From positions 496,001 through 560,000 of the forward strand of contig CATKHK010000009.1 in assembly GCA_949751835.1 (NCBI GenBank): a stretch of 64,000 nt of DNA, given 5' to 3'. This DNA is from Blepharisma japonicum. Its lineage: Eukaryota; Ciliophora; Heterotrichea; Heterotrichida; Blepharismidae. Below the pieces are notes generated by a model. That model was not told the DNA's origin, ran no database searches, and saw nothing but the letters and a program-made list of their open reading frames with translations. Of the stretch, positions 17,779 through 28,627 are shown in pieces. The translations under genes and the position numbers were made by a program. Numbering within the stretch: position 1 is the first letter of the stretch; every line of letters starts with the position of its first letter.

Positions 17779-19311
17779 ATGGGCTGCTGTGCTGCCAAAC
17801 ATTCCCCAACTTCTCCACAAACAGTTGTGGCTGGTAGTCTGACAATTCCAAATAGAGAAGCATCAATAGATGCTTCTATCCAATCCTCAAAATCTCAAAA
17901 TAATGACGCTTTATACATAATAACAGACGGTGAAATTTAAGTAGATATCCACAAATATTACGATTTACAAAAAGTCCTCGGTAAAGGCTTCTACGGAGTT
18001 GTCAAATTAGGAGTCAGCAAGCTTGGAAATCATCAAAAATACGCTATTAAGAGCTTAAATAAAGAAAAAATAAAAAAAGACATCCAATCTTTACAAAGGG
18101 AATTGACGATCCTCAAAACAAGCGATCATCCTAATATAATCAAGTTTTACGAAGTATTTGAAGATGAAAACTTTATACATATTGTCATGGAGTATTGCTC
18201 CGGAGGAGAACTCTTTGACAAAATCAATAAGAAAACGAGATTCACTGAAAGAGAATCAGCACATGCGTCTTATAAAATGTTTTATGCTATTAATCATCTC
18301 CATACTGGAAATATTGCACATAGAGATCTGAAGCCAGAAAACTGTCTATTTGACTCTAATAAAGAAGATGCGGAGTTAAAATTAGTAGATTTTGGCCTTG
18401 CCAGTAGATTTTCAGGAATGACTATGAAAACAATGGTTGGGACTGCTTTATATGTTGCTCCTGAAGTGTTAGGAGGAAAATATGGCCCTGAATGTGATGT
18501 CTGAAGCTTAGGCGTCATCACTTATACCATGATCGCGGGCTATCAACCTTTTAGAGGAGAAACCAACAAAGAAGTATTCAAAAGTATCAGAAAAGCCAAT
18601 ATTTCTATGAAAGAGCCTGAGTTTGAACGAATCTCTAAAGAATTCAAAGACTTCATCAGACGAGTTCTATGCCCAGATCCTAACAAACGTATAACTGCCG
18701 CCGAAGCTTTAAGACACCCCTGGTTTACTCTTATGGGCGCTAACAGACTAAAGCCTTTAGATATGAACGTCATATCACGCCTCAGAAGTTTTACTTCAAC
18801 CCATCGGCTAAAGGTAGAAGCAATCAGAATCATCATAAAATTCATGAATTTTAAAGAAATTTCATTTGTCCTTGATAATTTCAAAGTATTAGATACTGAG
18901 CTTACCGGCTTTATAACTGTACAAGGACTTGAACAAAGCCTAAGAGCTGCAAATGTAGAAATAACAGCTAGCGAATTGAACAATATTTTTATGCAGGTTG
19001 ACCTGAATAGTAATGGAAAAATAAATTATACAGAATTTGTTATTGCCACTTTAGATCCTGCTATTATGATGAAAGAAGAAAATTTAATGGCTGCATATAA
19101 AACTTTTGATATTGTAATTTTTATATAGGATGAAGTAGGATATTTTACAGCTTCACAAGTAAAAAGAGTCATTGATAAATCAGGAAGAATGATTACAGAG
19201 CACGATCTTGAAGAAATGATGAACCTAAATTGGTTAAAACAGCGTGGAAAAGTCGACTATGAGGATTTCGTCAAGCTATTTGATATGAATCCTACAAGCG
19301 CTCGCGCATAG
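17779..19311 (+). CDS. calcium-dependent protein kinase (CDPK)
   Basis: CDPKs join a Ser/Thr kinase to a calmodulin-like regulator. The protein is 500 residues in three exons, with introns at 17930-17944 and 19114-19128. MGCCAAKHS is a strong myristoylation and palmitoylation start. The kinase domain has LGKGFYGVVKLG, YAIKSL, HRDLKPENCLFD, VDFGLAS, GTALYVAPEVL and DVWSLGVITY, whose Trp is TGA at 18502-18504. After a junction segment (RLKVEAIRIIIKF) come EF-hands: LDTELTGFITVQGL (weak), VDLNSNGKINYTEF (good), one split by intron 2 (FDIDEVGYFTASQV, weak) and a last weak hand. It ends at TAG 19309-19311. Confidence 0.93.
17930..17944 (+). other. 15-nt intron 1 of the CDPK gene
   Basis: It reads GTGAAATTTAAGTAG, with the unusual donor GTG and the conserved A at position 10. 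It is in phase 1, splitting the Asp codon just before the kinase domain. Retained, it stops the protein at TAA after about 52 residues. Confidence 0.8.
19114..19128 (+). other. 15-nt intron 2 of the CDPK gene
   Basis: It reads GTAATTTTTATATAG, phase 0, conserved A at position 10. It lies at the start of the third EF-hand loop. If it were retained the kinase would lose its last two EF-hands. Confidence 0.82.
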
Positions 19312-19384
19312 AACCGGATAAGTGATTTTTTTAAATGATTAATCATATTTTTTAGAGATTTTGTTTATAAAATTTATAAGTTAA

Positions 19385-20965
19385 ATGTCGTATTCAAAAG
19401 CTGGGAAAAAGACTCAAAGACCTCAGCCAATTAGAAACAGAGCAGCTCCACCTCTAGAACAATTTCAGCTTAACGACAACTATGATTTGCAAAGATGAAA
19501 TGTTATTAACATGCAATATAACTCCTTATTCAGAGAAAAGCCAGAAAACCCTAATAAATCCAGCCTATCTCCAAACTCTTCTTTTTCTAAATCTCTTGAT
19601 AGGTCAGCTAAACGCTTTGATAATCTTCCAAAACCTACTTCTGAAGAACTCAAAGCAAGATATTACCATATTCCTCAATTGGTGGTAGAGAATGGAGAAT
19701 TTAATGATCTCCCTCAACCAAAATTCATTCTTGAAGAAGCAGAACGAAAGGTCGCCAAAAAGACTGAAGGGATCGACCAAAATAGTTTGCCTTATGAGGT
19801 ATATCTGAGAAGAATGGTTCAAGAAATCCATTTAATAAAGCTAGAAGATAAAGAAAATCAATGAAAAAATGAACTAGGCCAAGCTGAAGAAGCACTCGGA
19901 CGGGTTAAAGAAAGAAAAGAAGAGCTTGAAAATTTAGTGAAAAACAGACAAGCCCACAAACTTATTGAATCTGAAGGAAGCAAAGAGATATCAAAGCTGC
20001 TTGAATTAAAAGCAAAAGTCCAAAATGATATCGAAAAAATTGATGAAGCTAAAGGAATATTAAATAGCGAAGTAGACAATTTGCATAAAGAACTAGAAGA
20101 TCTCTCAGATCAATTTTCTCATAGAGAAGCCCATTTATCTGATCAAATAGACGCCATAAGCAAAAGATTGACTATGAGTGATAATGAAAGGATTGAAAAT
20201 ATGGCTAAAGAAAAAACACTTCTATTAGCCAAACAAAATGAATTAGTTATACGAAAACAAGAAGTTTATGAAAAATGAGAACAAGAAAATAAACAGCTTG
20301 TTGCGATTTATGAACAAACTGAAGATAAAAAAGCTATTATTACTCAAGAACTGCAAGAATTGCAGAAACAGAAAGATAAACTTGAAGCGGAGAGAGAAGA
20401 ATTTGAAAGAGAAAACGCAAAATTTGAAGAGGAAATGCAGATTATTGCAAATAATCAACACACTTTAATTTTACATAATAAATTTCAAGAAAAAGCCAAT
20501 AATCCAGAGCTCGCCCAAAAAATAAATGAAACAGTCCAAAAAGCAGCTGGGATGATATTAGAAATCATTAAAGAAAACAATTATATAAGTCCATCTCAGA
20601 TCTCATCAGCTCTTTATACAGAAGAAAGTAAAAATGAAACTGCTATTTCTAGCAAACAAAGCATTTTGAAAGATACTCTTCTGCAACTAAAGCTTAAGCA
20701 AGACTCCCGTATGGAGGAAATTGATAAAAACAGCAGTGAACAGGCGTCTGTACTAAATTCAAGAATTGAAGAAGAAAAAGCCAAACGATCAAGATCTCCA
20801 TCACCCATTTCTAGAACCCCAAAAACTCCAATAAATGAAGGAAAAACTACTGCGTCTTTGAGACTTAATAATTTATCTCAAAGGATTAATAATTCTGTGT
20901 CAAAAAGCCTGAACTCCACATTTAATATGAAGATCAACCGATCAATGATTAATCTTGATCTCTAA
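19385..20965 (+). CDS. coiled-coil protein
   Basis: A 526-residue protein reading through TGA (Trp) at 19496-19498, 19862-19864 and 20276-20278. Residues 1-125 are basic and Pro/Ser-rich and include YNSLFREKPENPNKSS and a KPTSEELKARYYHIPQL block. Residues about 135-370 form long coiled coils (KNELGQAEEALGRVKERKEEL onwards). The last part has a helical IIKENNYISPSQI region and a tail with RSRSPSPISRTPKTP, a likely phosphorylation site cluster. Such proteins in ciliates are usually cytoskeletal or basal-body parts, which is inference here. It starts 74 bp after the CDPK stop. Confidence 0.78.
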
Positions 20966-20992
20966 ATTTTTAATATAGACCTATTATAATAT

Positions 20993-21691
20993 ATGGAAAT
21001 CACTATTACTGATCCTGATGATTACACACAAAGGCCAAGAATCTTTAGTCTTAATAGCATTGATACTAAAAAATCCACAAAATCTCTAAATATTCATCTG
21101 CCCAGTCCTAAAGGTAGCCTATCAAGCTATTCTCGCATTAGTTTATTTTCACCAAAAACACCGAAATCAACAAGAATCAAGTATAAGAATAAATCACATG
21201 GAAAAATAGATTTTCATACTAAAGAATTTTACGACAAAAACTTTTCACCTAAAAGTGTCGATTCTGAAATTATCAAAAATGTTTTGGCCAAGACTTCTCA
21301 TCCTACAACCGCCAATATTTTAGAAATGAATCGACAAAAATTATATGAGAAACCTGCGCTGCCGAAAATTAAAAAGGACCATATTAAGCTTCCACAGAAC
21401 CCAGTGGAACCTTCTAAAACTATAGATGCTGATGGATATTTAACTAAAATCCACAGCGCTGGAAGTTTAAATAAGCTAAAATATATGGTACGAGCAACAG
21501 AGTCAGATTTATCTTCAAAAATTGATGATTTAAAGAAACTAACAAAAGCTGATCTGCAGGAGTTTAAAGAAATAAGAGCAAGAAGATGAAATCGCACGAA
21601 GTTTAGAGATTTTGAAAATGAATTAACTGGCAAAGAAATTTACAATATTTTAAAAAGACTGAAAAATCAACTTAAAAAGTTTGCTTATTAG
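20993..21691 (+). CDS. unknown basic protein
   Basis: A 232-residue basic protein. It starts 27 bp after the stop of the coiled-coil gene, on the same strand, and reads through one TGA at 21587-21589 to TAG at 21689-21691. Residues 20-75 are Ser- and Lys-rich with SPKTPKST and SPKGS sites. The C-terminal third is helical and basic, with SKIDDLKKLTKADLQEFKEI followed by a final segment ending LKKFAY. No family is recognised. The closeness to the upstream gene leaves almost no room for a promoter, so the pair could share a transcript, although ciliate genes are normally monocistronic. Confidence 0.66.
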
Positions 21692-21730
21692 CTGTCGATA
21701 TCTAATTAAAATCATGTTTATAACTGCTTA

Positions 21731-22273
21731 TTAATTAGCTTGAGGTTTTTGTGTATACTTTGCTTTTCCAATATCAAATGGCAAATATCCATGCTTATAC
21801 ATGTGTGCGATTTGTCTTCTCATCGTCGCAATAAACAGCACAACAAAATAGATAACTAATATAGGCCAAAAAACCATGATATCAAAAGCATCAATGAAAG
21901 TGCAAATAATAGCAACCCCAGTCCCAATTACAGTGCTTCGCCAAAAATTGAATTCTCCTAATTTCCTTATAAATGGTTTATACTCATCTGATTCTCTTAT
22001 CGGCAGCACTGGATTATCAAAATCCTCGTCTTCCATATCTGAGCTTATTGGAGTCAAGAATCCTAAGAACAAATTGAGTATAAAAATAGCCAAACAATAA
22101 GAAACTACATAATAGCCTATATAAATGATACCTCCTCTTACTGCAACTCGCAGTGTATATAAAAATAGAAGAGAAACAGCGAAAATTCACCTTTTACCAA
22201 TATGAGGAATGGCTTTGTCTCGATAAGTTTGCAGGCGTAGCCAGAGTTTATGTCTGAGACCTGAGTTTTCCAT
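21731..22273 (-). CDS. RER1: Rer1 family ER-retrieval receptor
   Basis: Rer1 sits in the early Golgi and returns ER membrane proteins by recognising their transmembrane segments. The full protein is 180 residues from ATG at 22271-22273, with one TGA Trp at 22187-22189 in KRWIFA, where Rer1 proteins have a conserved Trp. Four membrane segments are visible: WIFAVSLLFLYTLRVAV, YYVVSYCLAIFILNLFLGFL, STVIGTGVAIICTFIDAF and FWPILVIYFVVLFIATM. Hallmarks are FLTPISSD, EFNFWRS, FWPILVIYF, TMRRQIAHM and YLPFDIGKAKY. Read with the standard code the first 60 residues would be lost. Confidence 0.93.
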
Positions 22274-22314
22274 ATATAAACTTATAAGTTAATTAGCTAA
22301 ATTTGTTGTTAAGG

Positions 22315-22635
22315 TTACTTATGGCGTAATCTCTGCATGACTGCTCTCATGTATTCTCTTTTGCGCATACCTCTTCTGTGAGTTCCAACCCTTCTCTTTG
22401 CAACTTTGAGGGCTTTCTTTTCATCTTTGGTGCTGCCAGCCTGTAAAAGTTCAAGAATTTTTCTTTCATAAGGTGCAAACCCAGAGACATCTCTGATCAC
22501 AGTTCTTACGAGCTCAGTGCGTTTGCTGAGCTTCCCTTTTCTGTTAGAAGGTCTTGCCTTTTTCTCAAGTTTAGTCACAACATGACCTTTGGTGAGTTGC
22601 TTAGCCTTCTTAGGTTGCCTTCCAGGTTTAGCCAT
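22315..22635 (-). CDS. RPL36: 60S ribosomal protein eL36
   Basis: A component of the large cytosolic ribosomal subunit. The 106-residue protein is highly basic. It has the family core from LVRTVIRDVSGFAPYERKIL to LLQAGSTKDEKKALKVAKRR followed by VGTHRRGMRKREYMRAV, and the usual N-terminal basic stretch around KKARPSNRKGK. The length is typical. TATATATA lies directly before the ATG. No Trp is present. Confidence 0.95.
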   Translation of the reverse strand: MAKPGRQPKKAKQLTKGHVVTKLEKKARPSNRKGKLSKRTELVRTVIRDVSGFAPYERKILELLQAGSTKDEKKALKVAKRRVGTHRRGMRKREYMRAVMQRLRHK

Positions 22636-22737
22636 TATATATAATATCCTGACCTTTCATTTCTTATAACACAACTTTATTCAGAAATACTTATATTTTT
22701 ATCTCGTTATGATTTATAATTCAAATTTAAAGAATTA

Positions 22738-23349
22738 TTACTTTCCGCAGCAGCCTTTTTTGGCTTTTGGCTCAGCTGTTTTTTGGACCCTTATACTTCC
22801 AGTTGTCCCTAAAGCTTCACCTAGCCTTTTATCTTTAATTTCTTTGGCGATATGATAAAATGTTTCATTGACATTAATATTTGTCTTAGCACTGGCTTCA
22901 AAGAACTTAATCCCAAGCTCCCTCGCTAAAGCTTCGCCTTGCTCAGTGCTGATTTTCTTATCAGGTCTATCACATTTATTTCCAATAAGAACCTTAGCGA
23001 CGTTTTCATTAGCGTGCATTTTGATTTGCTGAACCCAGTTACGGATGTTATTAAAGGACTTTTCATCAGTACAGTCATAGGCAAGAATAATTCCCATGGC
23101 TCCTTTATAATAAGTTTGAGTGATAGTCCGAAAACGCTCTTGTCCTGCAGTATCCCAGATCTGAAGTTTAATGGTTTTGCCTTCAATATCGATTGTTTTT
23201 AGTTTGAAATCTATTCCAATTGTTGTAAGATGAGATGCTGTAAAATTGTCATCAGAAAAACGAAGCAAAAAGCAGGTTTTACCTACACCTGAGTCTCCAA
23301 TGATCAACAGTTTTATTAGGTAGTCGTATTGTGCTGCACTCCTAGCCAT
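22738..23349 (-). CDS. RAB8: Rab8/Rab1-family small GTPase
   Basis: This family directs secretory traffic to the plasma membrane and cilium. The 203-residue protein has [19 protein letters not shown] (P-loop), the effector stretch [37 protein letters not shown] and EASAKTN. The [21 protein letters not shown] region is typical of Rab8, Rab10 and Rab13, although Rab1 is close. The tail KKGCCGK holds two cysteines for prenylation. All catalytic residues, including the Gln of AGQ, are present. TTATAAAAATAT precedes the ATG. Confidence 0.92.
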   Translation of the reverse strand: MARSAAQYDYLIKLLIIGDSGVGKTCFLLRFSDDNFTASHLTTIGIDFKLKTIDIEGKTIKLQIWDTAGQERFRTITQTYYKGAMGIILAYDCTDEKSFNNIRNWVQQIKMHANENVAKVLIGNKCDRPDKKISTEQGEALARELGIKFFEASAKTNINVNETFYHIAKEIKDKRLGEALGTTGSIRVQKTAEPKAKKGCCGK

Positions 23350-23417
23350 ATATTTTTATAAGACACTGAATTTTTAGTTACAAATAAAGGATTATTTATT
23401 AAGCAACCATGGGGAGA

Positions 23418-24029
23418 TTAAAAGTTATCATTTTTTGGATGCAGGCGCTTTGGAGGAAGCATAGGTGCATCTAGTGATATCCGTTTCCTCTTTAGATTGC
23501 TGAAACTGACTGCTTCTAGTGCACTAGGCAGTGAATATTTTTTTGAAGATGAATTTCTTTGGCTTGCAGATGGTGTTACCCCATATGAGCTTCTTGAAAG
23601 CATTGAAAGTTTCCTCCCCTCATACAAAAACTCTCTGTTTTCCTTGCTGCAGTCTGGAGTTGGCCCTTTGCTAGTCAAATATGTACTATCCTTGCTGCAC
23701 TGTGAGAAATCCTTTCTTTTTTCTTTATATGTAGTTGATCCTGTCTCATGGTAATCTTTAATTTCTTTTGAATCTTCTATAAACTTAACGGGCTTTTTAA
23801 TGCTTCTACTTAAACTTTGCCGCATTCCAGATGGAGTTTTTGCTCTGGTTTTAGGCTTTTCTGTATCAGCATTTCCAGATAGAAAAATCCTCCTTTGCGA
23901 CTGTGTTTCTTTTCGTTTCTTGGAAAGTTTAAAAATAATTTCTTCGTTTCTTTTAACCAATTCTTTGTCTCTACCTTTCTCTTTAATAGTAAATCTGCTA
24001 ACTGGCATTTTGAATTTAATTATTTTCAT
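23418..24029 (-). CDS. unknown basic protein
   Basis: A 203-residue basic protein with no recognisable domain. It may start at M1 or at MPVSRFTIKEKG seven codons later. It has basic clusters (KLSKKRKETQSQRR, LKRKRIS) that could act as nuclear localisation signals, many Ser/Thr residues and a TPSGMRQSLSRS segment that looks like a kinase site. Intergenic distances are short on both sides. It has no TGA in frame and contains no Trp. Confidence 0.58.
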   Translation of the reverse strand: MKIIKFKMPVSRFTIKEKGRDKELVKRNEEIIFKLSKKRKETQSQRRIFLSGNADTEKPKTRAKTPSGMRQSLSRSIKKPVKFIEDSKEIKDYHETGSTTYKEKRKDFSQCSKDSTYLTSKGPTPDCSKENREFLYEGRKLSMLSRSSYGVTPSASQRNSSSKKYSLPSALEAVSFSNLKRKRISLDAPMLPPKRLHPKNDNF

Positions 24030-24146
24030 ATCCCGCTATATGAGATCTGACATTACCTATTTCTGAAGAAAATGGGACATATAAATATTACTTATTCAAT
24101 TTTATTTCATTTAGTTATTATTGCATTTTTTATAATAAATATTAAC

Positions 24147-24698
24147 ATGATCAAAATATTTGGACCAAAAGCTTCTAAGCGTGACGAAGAAGAAAAGAAA
24201 GAAGAAGGAGGAGCCAGACGCAGAACTGCCGGCGAAATCCGACTCCAAAAAGAGCTGGGTGAGCTAGATCTTCCAAGAAACGTAAGAATTACCTTCCCAA
24301 ATGACAATGACATCATGAATTTTGTTATTGACTTGACTGTAGACGACAATAGTTCACTGTGGTATGGAGCTTCTTATAACTTCACTTTTACAGTCCCAAT
24401 AGCTTACCCTCATGAGCCTCCACGTGTCCATTGCAACACCAAGATTTATCACCCAAATATTGACCTTAGAGGGAATGTTTGTCTAAATATTTTGAGAGGT
24501 GACTGAAAGCCAGTCCTTTGCATCAGCGCTGTCATTTTGGGACTCAATTTCTTGTTTTTAGAGCCAAATCCGAATGACCCACTGAATCAACAAGCAGCAG
24601 AGCTGATGAGAAATAATATTGAGAGATTTAATGATAACGTAAGAAGATCATTAAGAGGAGGTGCAGTTGATGGAGAGCAGTATCCAAGACTTCTATAG
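24147..24698 (+). CDS. UBE2M: NEDD8-conjugating enzyme UBC12
   Basis: UBC12 receives NEDD8 from its E1 and passes it to cullins. I place the start at MIKIFG (24147), matching the MIKLF start of UBE2M, rather than at the upstream ATG at 24072 that would add 25 hydrophobic residues. The protein is 183 residues. After a short N-terminal docking tail come RLQKELGELDLP, YPHEPPRVHC, IYHPNIDLRGNVCLNILRGD with the active-site Cys, then Trp encoded by TGA at 24504-24506, KPVLCISAV, FLFLEPNPNDPLN and a C-terminal RRSLRGG. The TGA falls on the invariant Trp after the catalytic Cys, a strong case for UGA=Trp. Confidence 0.94.
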
Positions 24699-25127
24699 AT
24701 AAGTCAATTTATTTTAGTATTAATAATAGCATTTTAATCTCGTATAAAATTCCTGAAGTTGAATTAAAGATTATGAGTAATATTGGTTTATAATTTGTAA
24801 GAAATAACTGGGCTGAACAAGAAATCCTATAAATAGAATTATAGAAAAAATAGATATTCCTATTTTTTTTAGTTTTAGTATTTTATTTAAGTCTTAATGA
24901 TTATTAAGGGTTATCACACTAGATAATTTTTACAAAAAATTTAAATCATACTATATTCAAAAAATTATATAAAAAATAGAATTAATTATCTATTATAAAG
25001 GCAATCTTTGTAAACTGAAATTTTTTTAAAATCCCCAAAACCTAATATCCTAATAAATTTAATTTTATTATTATCCCATATTTTTTGATACCATAATTAG
25101 TTAGGCATTAATCATGCACTAATAATT
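24699..25127. other. intergenic region, nothing recognised
   Basis: About 430 bp of A/T-rich DNA between UBE2M and the copine gene, both plus strand. It contains several A and T runs. No frame, repeat or RNA gene is supported. Confidence 0.6.
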
Positions 25128-26786
25128 ATGGATCAAAAACTAAGCTCCAGAGTCCAATTATTCATAAGTGCAAGAAATCTTAAAGACCTTGACGTCTGAA
25201 GTAAAAGTGATCCAATCTGTGTAGTTTCAATGCACGATAATAACAATTCTTCACCTATAGAAGTAGGCAGGACCGAAATAATTCAGAATAATCTCAACCC
25301 AAACTGAATCACTTCAATTCAACTAGACTATTATTTTGAAGTGCAGCAACACCTAACTTTTACTGTATATGACTGTGATGGCAGCTCATATGAGCATATT
25401 GGAAGTTTTGAAACTACTCTTGGATATCTCGTAGGCAAAGGTACAGCTGTCGAAGACTTACATGGAAAGCATAAGCATCATCATCGTAACGAGAAACCTA
25501 CAGGAAAAATTATTATTCGAGCTGAAGAAGTCAAATTCTCAAGAGACATGATATTTTTCCAATTATGTGCGCATCACGTTGACAAAATGGACACATTCGG
25601 AAAAAGTGACCCATATCTTCACATATATAGAATGAGAGATGACGGACAATGGATTAAAGTCTATTCTACTGAAGTCATTAAAAAAACCTTAGATCCGATA
25701 TGAAAGCCTTTTGAAATTTCAAGCGAAAAGCTCTGTGGAGGAGATGAGCATAAACCTCTAAGAATTGAGTGCTGGGACTGAGATAGCAACTCTTCAGATG
25801 ACTTAATAGGCCATTGCAATACTACACTAGCCGATTTGCTTCAGCCACATTTCCAAATAGATATAGTTAATCCGAAAAAACAAGCAAAAAAGAAATACAA
25901 AAATTCAGGAGTTTTAGAAGTTATGCAGGTCGCTAAAAAGAAGGTATATTCTTTTATTGACTATTTGAGAGGTGGGACTCAGTTTACTATGATGGTGGCG
26001 ATTGATTTTACAGGCAGCAATGGGGACTATACGATGCCGAATTCTTTGCATTATTTGAGCAATACTGCTCAAAATGAATATGAAAGAGCTATATGGGGTG
26101 TTGGAAGTATTCTTGACAACTATGATAATAGCAAAATGTACCCAGTTTTTGGTTTCGGAGGTAAACCGGACTGAATTGGACATGTAGATCACTGCTTTCC
26201 TCTCAACGGTAATCCCCAGAATCCCTTTATCCCCAGCATACAAGGAATAGTTCAAGCTTACCATCAAGCACTTCCACGAGTTCAGCTCTCAGGCCCAACT
26301 CTTTTTCAACACGTCATAAGAAATGCAATGAATATTGCTCAAATGACACCTCCAGGGCAATTTTACCATGTATTATTGCTTATGACAGATGGAGAAATCC
26401 ACGATATGGATATAACGCTTTCACTTGTGGTCCAAGCTTCTACATTACCTTTAAGTATCATTATTGTTGGTCTTGGCAATGAAGATTTCAGGAACATGGA
26501 AATTCTTGACTCTGATACTGGGCTTCTAAGGGATCGTGAAGGAAGACAAGCTTCAAGAGATATTGTGCAGTTTGTGCCTTTTCGAAAGTATGGTGGCAAT
26601 CCTTACTTACTAGCTCAAGAAGTGCTTGCTGAGATACCTAAGCAGATTTCCGAATATATGCAAAGGATTGGGCATGTTCCTATTCTTCCTGAAGAAATGC
26701 CTCTAGAAATGATGATGCCAATTTCTTCCACTCCTCCACCTCCACCACCTCCAGAAGGCAGCGCTCCTTCTATTGAGGAATCTTAG
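25128..26786 (+). CDS. CPNE: copine
   Basis: Copines are calcium-dependent phospholipid-binding proteins that move to membranes on calcium signals. The 552-residue protein has two C2 domains and a copine-type vWA domain. C2A includes RVQLFISARNLKDLDVWSKS and the LNPNW motif (TGA at 25305-25307). C2B includes HHVDKMDTFGKSDPYL and LDPIWKPFE (TGA at 25701-25703). The vWA domain has VAIDFTGSNGD as metal site, YPVFGFGGKP, FPLNGN, LLLMTDGEIHDM and IIIVGLGNEDF. The tail is Pro-rich (PPPPPPPEG). There are about six in-frame TGA codons, and the standard code would give at least three fragments. Confidence 0.94.
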
Positions 26787-26855
26787 TTTAATTTTCTTAT
26801 TATAAATCTCTAAAAATTAGCAAAAATCCATGAAATCGGTCTGTTTATTGATAAG

Positions 26856-27059
26856 TTACTTCAATCTTCTAGCTTCTCTTTCACTTTCCAACAAAGCAAG
26901 CATATCTCCTTCTTTAACAGGGCCTTTTACATTTCTCACAAGGGTTCTCCCACTTTCATCACCATGAAGAACAACACGGACTTGTGTAATTCCACCTCGT
27001 GATCCTGTCCTTCCAAGTAATTTTTGTACGGTGGCAAGAATGTGAGTTTGTTCTTCCAT
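26856..27059 (-). CDS. RPS28: 40S ribosomal protein eS28
   Basis: A 67-residue small-subunit protein near the mRNA exit. It keeps the family core [40 protein letters not shown] and the ending [12 protein letters not shown]. Length is typical (62-69 in most eukaryotes). The ATG is preceded by TTAATAA. Confidence 0.95.
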   Translation of the reverse strand: MEEQTHILATVQKLLGRTGSRGGITQVRVVLHGDESGRTLVRNVKGPVKEGDMLALLESEREARRLK

Positions 27060-27144
27060 TATTTATTAACTACCCATTAATCTCATTTCGGACTTTAAAC
27101 AATATAAAAGGTATAGGAATTATTTATTAGTTAATTTTTAGCGT

Positions 27145-27660
27145 TTATGTGCAAAAAGATCTTCTGATTTTGGCTGGGACTTTGTCAATAGGTGTTTCTT
27201 GAAAAGTGATATCAGGACCTGCTTTATGCTTTCCATAAGGAGATCGAGGGAATAAGGGCACTTTCATTGTAGTGACTGACACTGATTTCTGTCGATTGAC
27301 AAGATCAATTTTTAAGGAATCTTTCAATATTTTGTAAGGAATCGCAAAGCGGAACAGCTTTGAGCTGTGGTTTGTGCTTTGGTCAAAAGTAGAGCCATGC
27401 CGTGACGGATTGATTGTATTTTTTATTAAGTTTACTGTCATCAGATATGGGGAAATTTTGTTTTTTATTGAAGGCAATTTCATGTCTTTTTTAGGTTTAT
27501 TGGCAATAATTTCTTGGGAGGCTGATTTAGTATGACTTATTAATTGTTTTTGGGGCTGTTTAGGTATCCGCTTGCGTTTTCAGGTTTGAGCTTGTAGAAT
27601 ATTTTCAATATCGCTTGAGCTTTGAGTAAGCTGCTCTGGGTTAACAGTTTTCATTTCCAT
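27145..27660 (-). CDS. unknown small basic protein
   Basis: A 171-residue basic protein that starts at MEMKTVNPEQLTQSSSD (ATG 27658-27660) and reads through a TGA in the sequence QTWKRKRIPKQ near 27580. It has a basic stretch around KRKRIPKQPQKQ and a C-terminal part with FPRSPYGKHKAGPD and DKVPAKIRRSFCT. No domain is recognised. If TGA were a stop, only a 112-residue fragment would be visible, with an internal Met as apparent start. Confidence 0.55.
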
Positions 27661-28627
27661 TTTAGAAAGAAAGTTGCAACGTTTGAGGTCTAAAAATATT
27701 AATAATTATAAATGTTAAATTCAAAAAGTCAAAGTTAGCAACTTTAATTAAATTATGAGGAAATGCAGAGATAAGCTATAGTGAAATGTCTTTGTTTATC
27801 TTTGAAATTAAATTATAAATTTCATATATGGAGCAATTAATAATTGTCATTCACTGGAATATCTCATACAAGCTCGAATAAGAAGGTTAAGAAGGTTATC
27901 AATCATGAGAAGACTTTATTATAAAAGAAAAATAGTTGTCTATGAAAAAATACATAACTTCTTTGCATAGTTTGAAATTATCATATTGGAGCTAATCAGT
28001 CCCAAGTCCAAGAGAAATTATTTTTCATTCTACCAAAAAATTTGAGAATTCAAAAACTATGATATTATATTATGGCAATAGCTTTTCACAGTATAAAAAA
28101 GCCTGAGTCTATAAATTTGCGTTGCAATTAAAAATTAGAATGCTCGCCCGCATTTCATTACTTTCCTAAGAAATTGAATATTTAAATCGAATTCAATTTA
28201 TACCTCAAATGGATTTAAAATATTATATTAATCTTTTCATAAGACTTAAGCAATTTTAATAAAAATTGTAAATTATAATAAAAGAAAAATGGTCTTTTTC
28301 TTTCTAAAACTAATTATTTTAGATCTTCAGATCTGAATAGACGATCCTCCTATCCAAATAAACTTTAGAGTCTATACTTTTAAAACTATTTTCCATAACA
28401 GTTAAAGCTTCATATTAAATACTCGAGAAAACTAAACGGATGATCCCAATATGACAGCTTCCATTTTGTATTTTTTAGAAAGCTTTTCCTATTGGAATTT
28501 AATTTTGCATAACAGTTTTGCATACTTGTTCCTTTAATTTCTTTAGACATTTTCAGACATTTTAGGTCTGTCGGTTTATAAATCATTAATTTTTAGCCAT
28601 AATAGGAGAGTTATTAATAAAAGAATT
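27661..28627. other. longest gene-free stretch of the window
   Basis: About 970 bp between divergent genes. It is AT-rich with short frames only, the longest ATG frame I find having about 20 codons (MAIAFHSI... near 28073). A near-perfect palindrome AGATCTTCAGATCT lies near 28321. It should hold the promoters of both flanking genes, but I recognise no element or RNA gene. Confidence 0.55.

Noticed and set aside
24072-24146. 25-residue hydrophobic N-terminal extension of UBE2M
   Set aside because: UBC12 proteins start with MIKLF, and the internal ATG at 24147 gives exactly this form; the upstream part is a chance open stretch.
28321-28334. AGATCTTCAGATCT palindrome
   Set aside because: A single short palindrome in AT-rich DNA, without context or a second copy.
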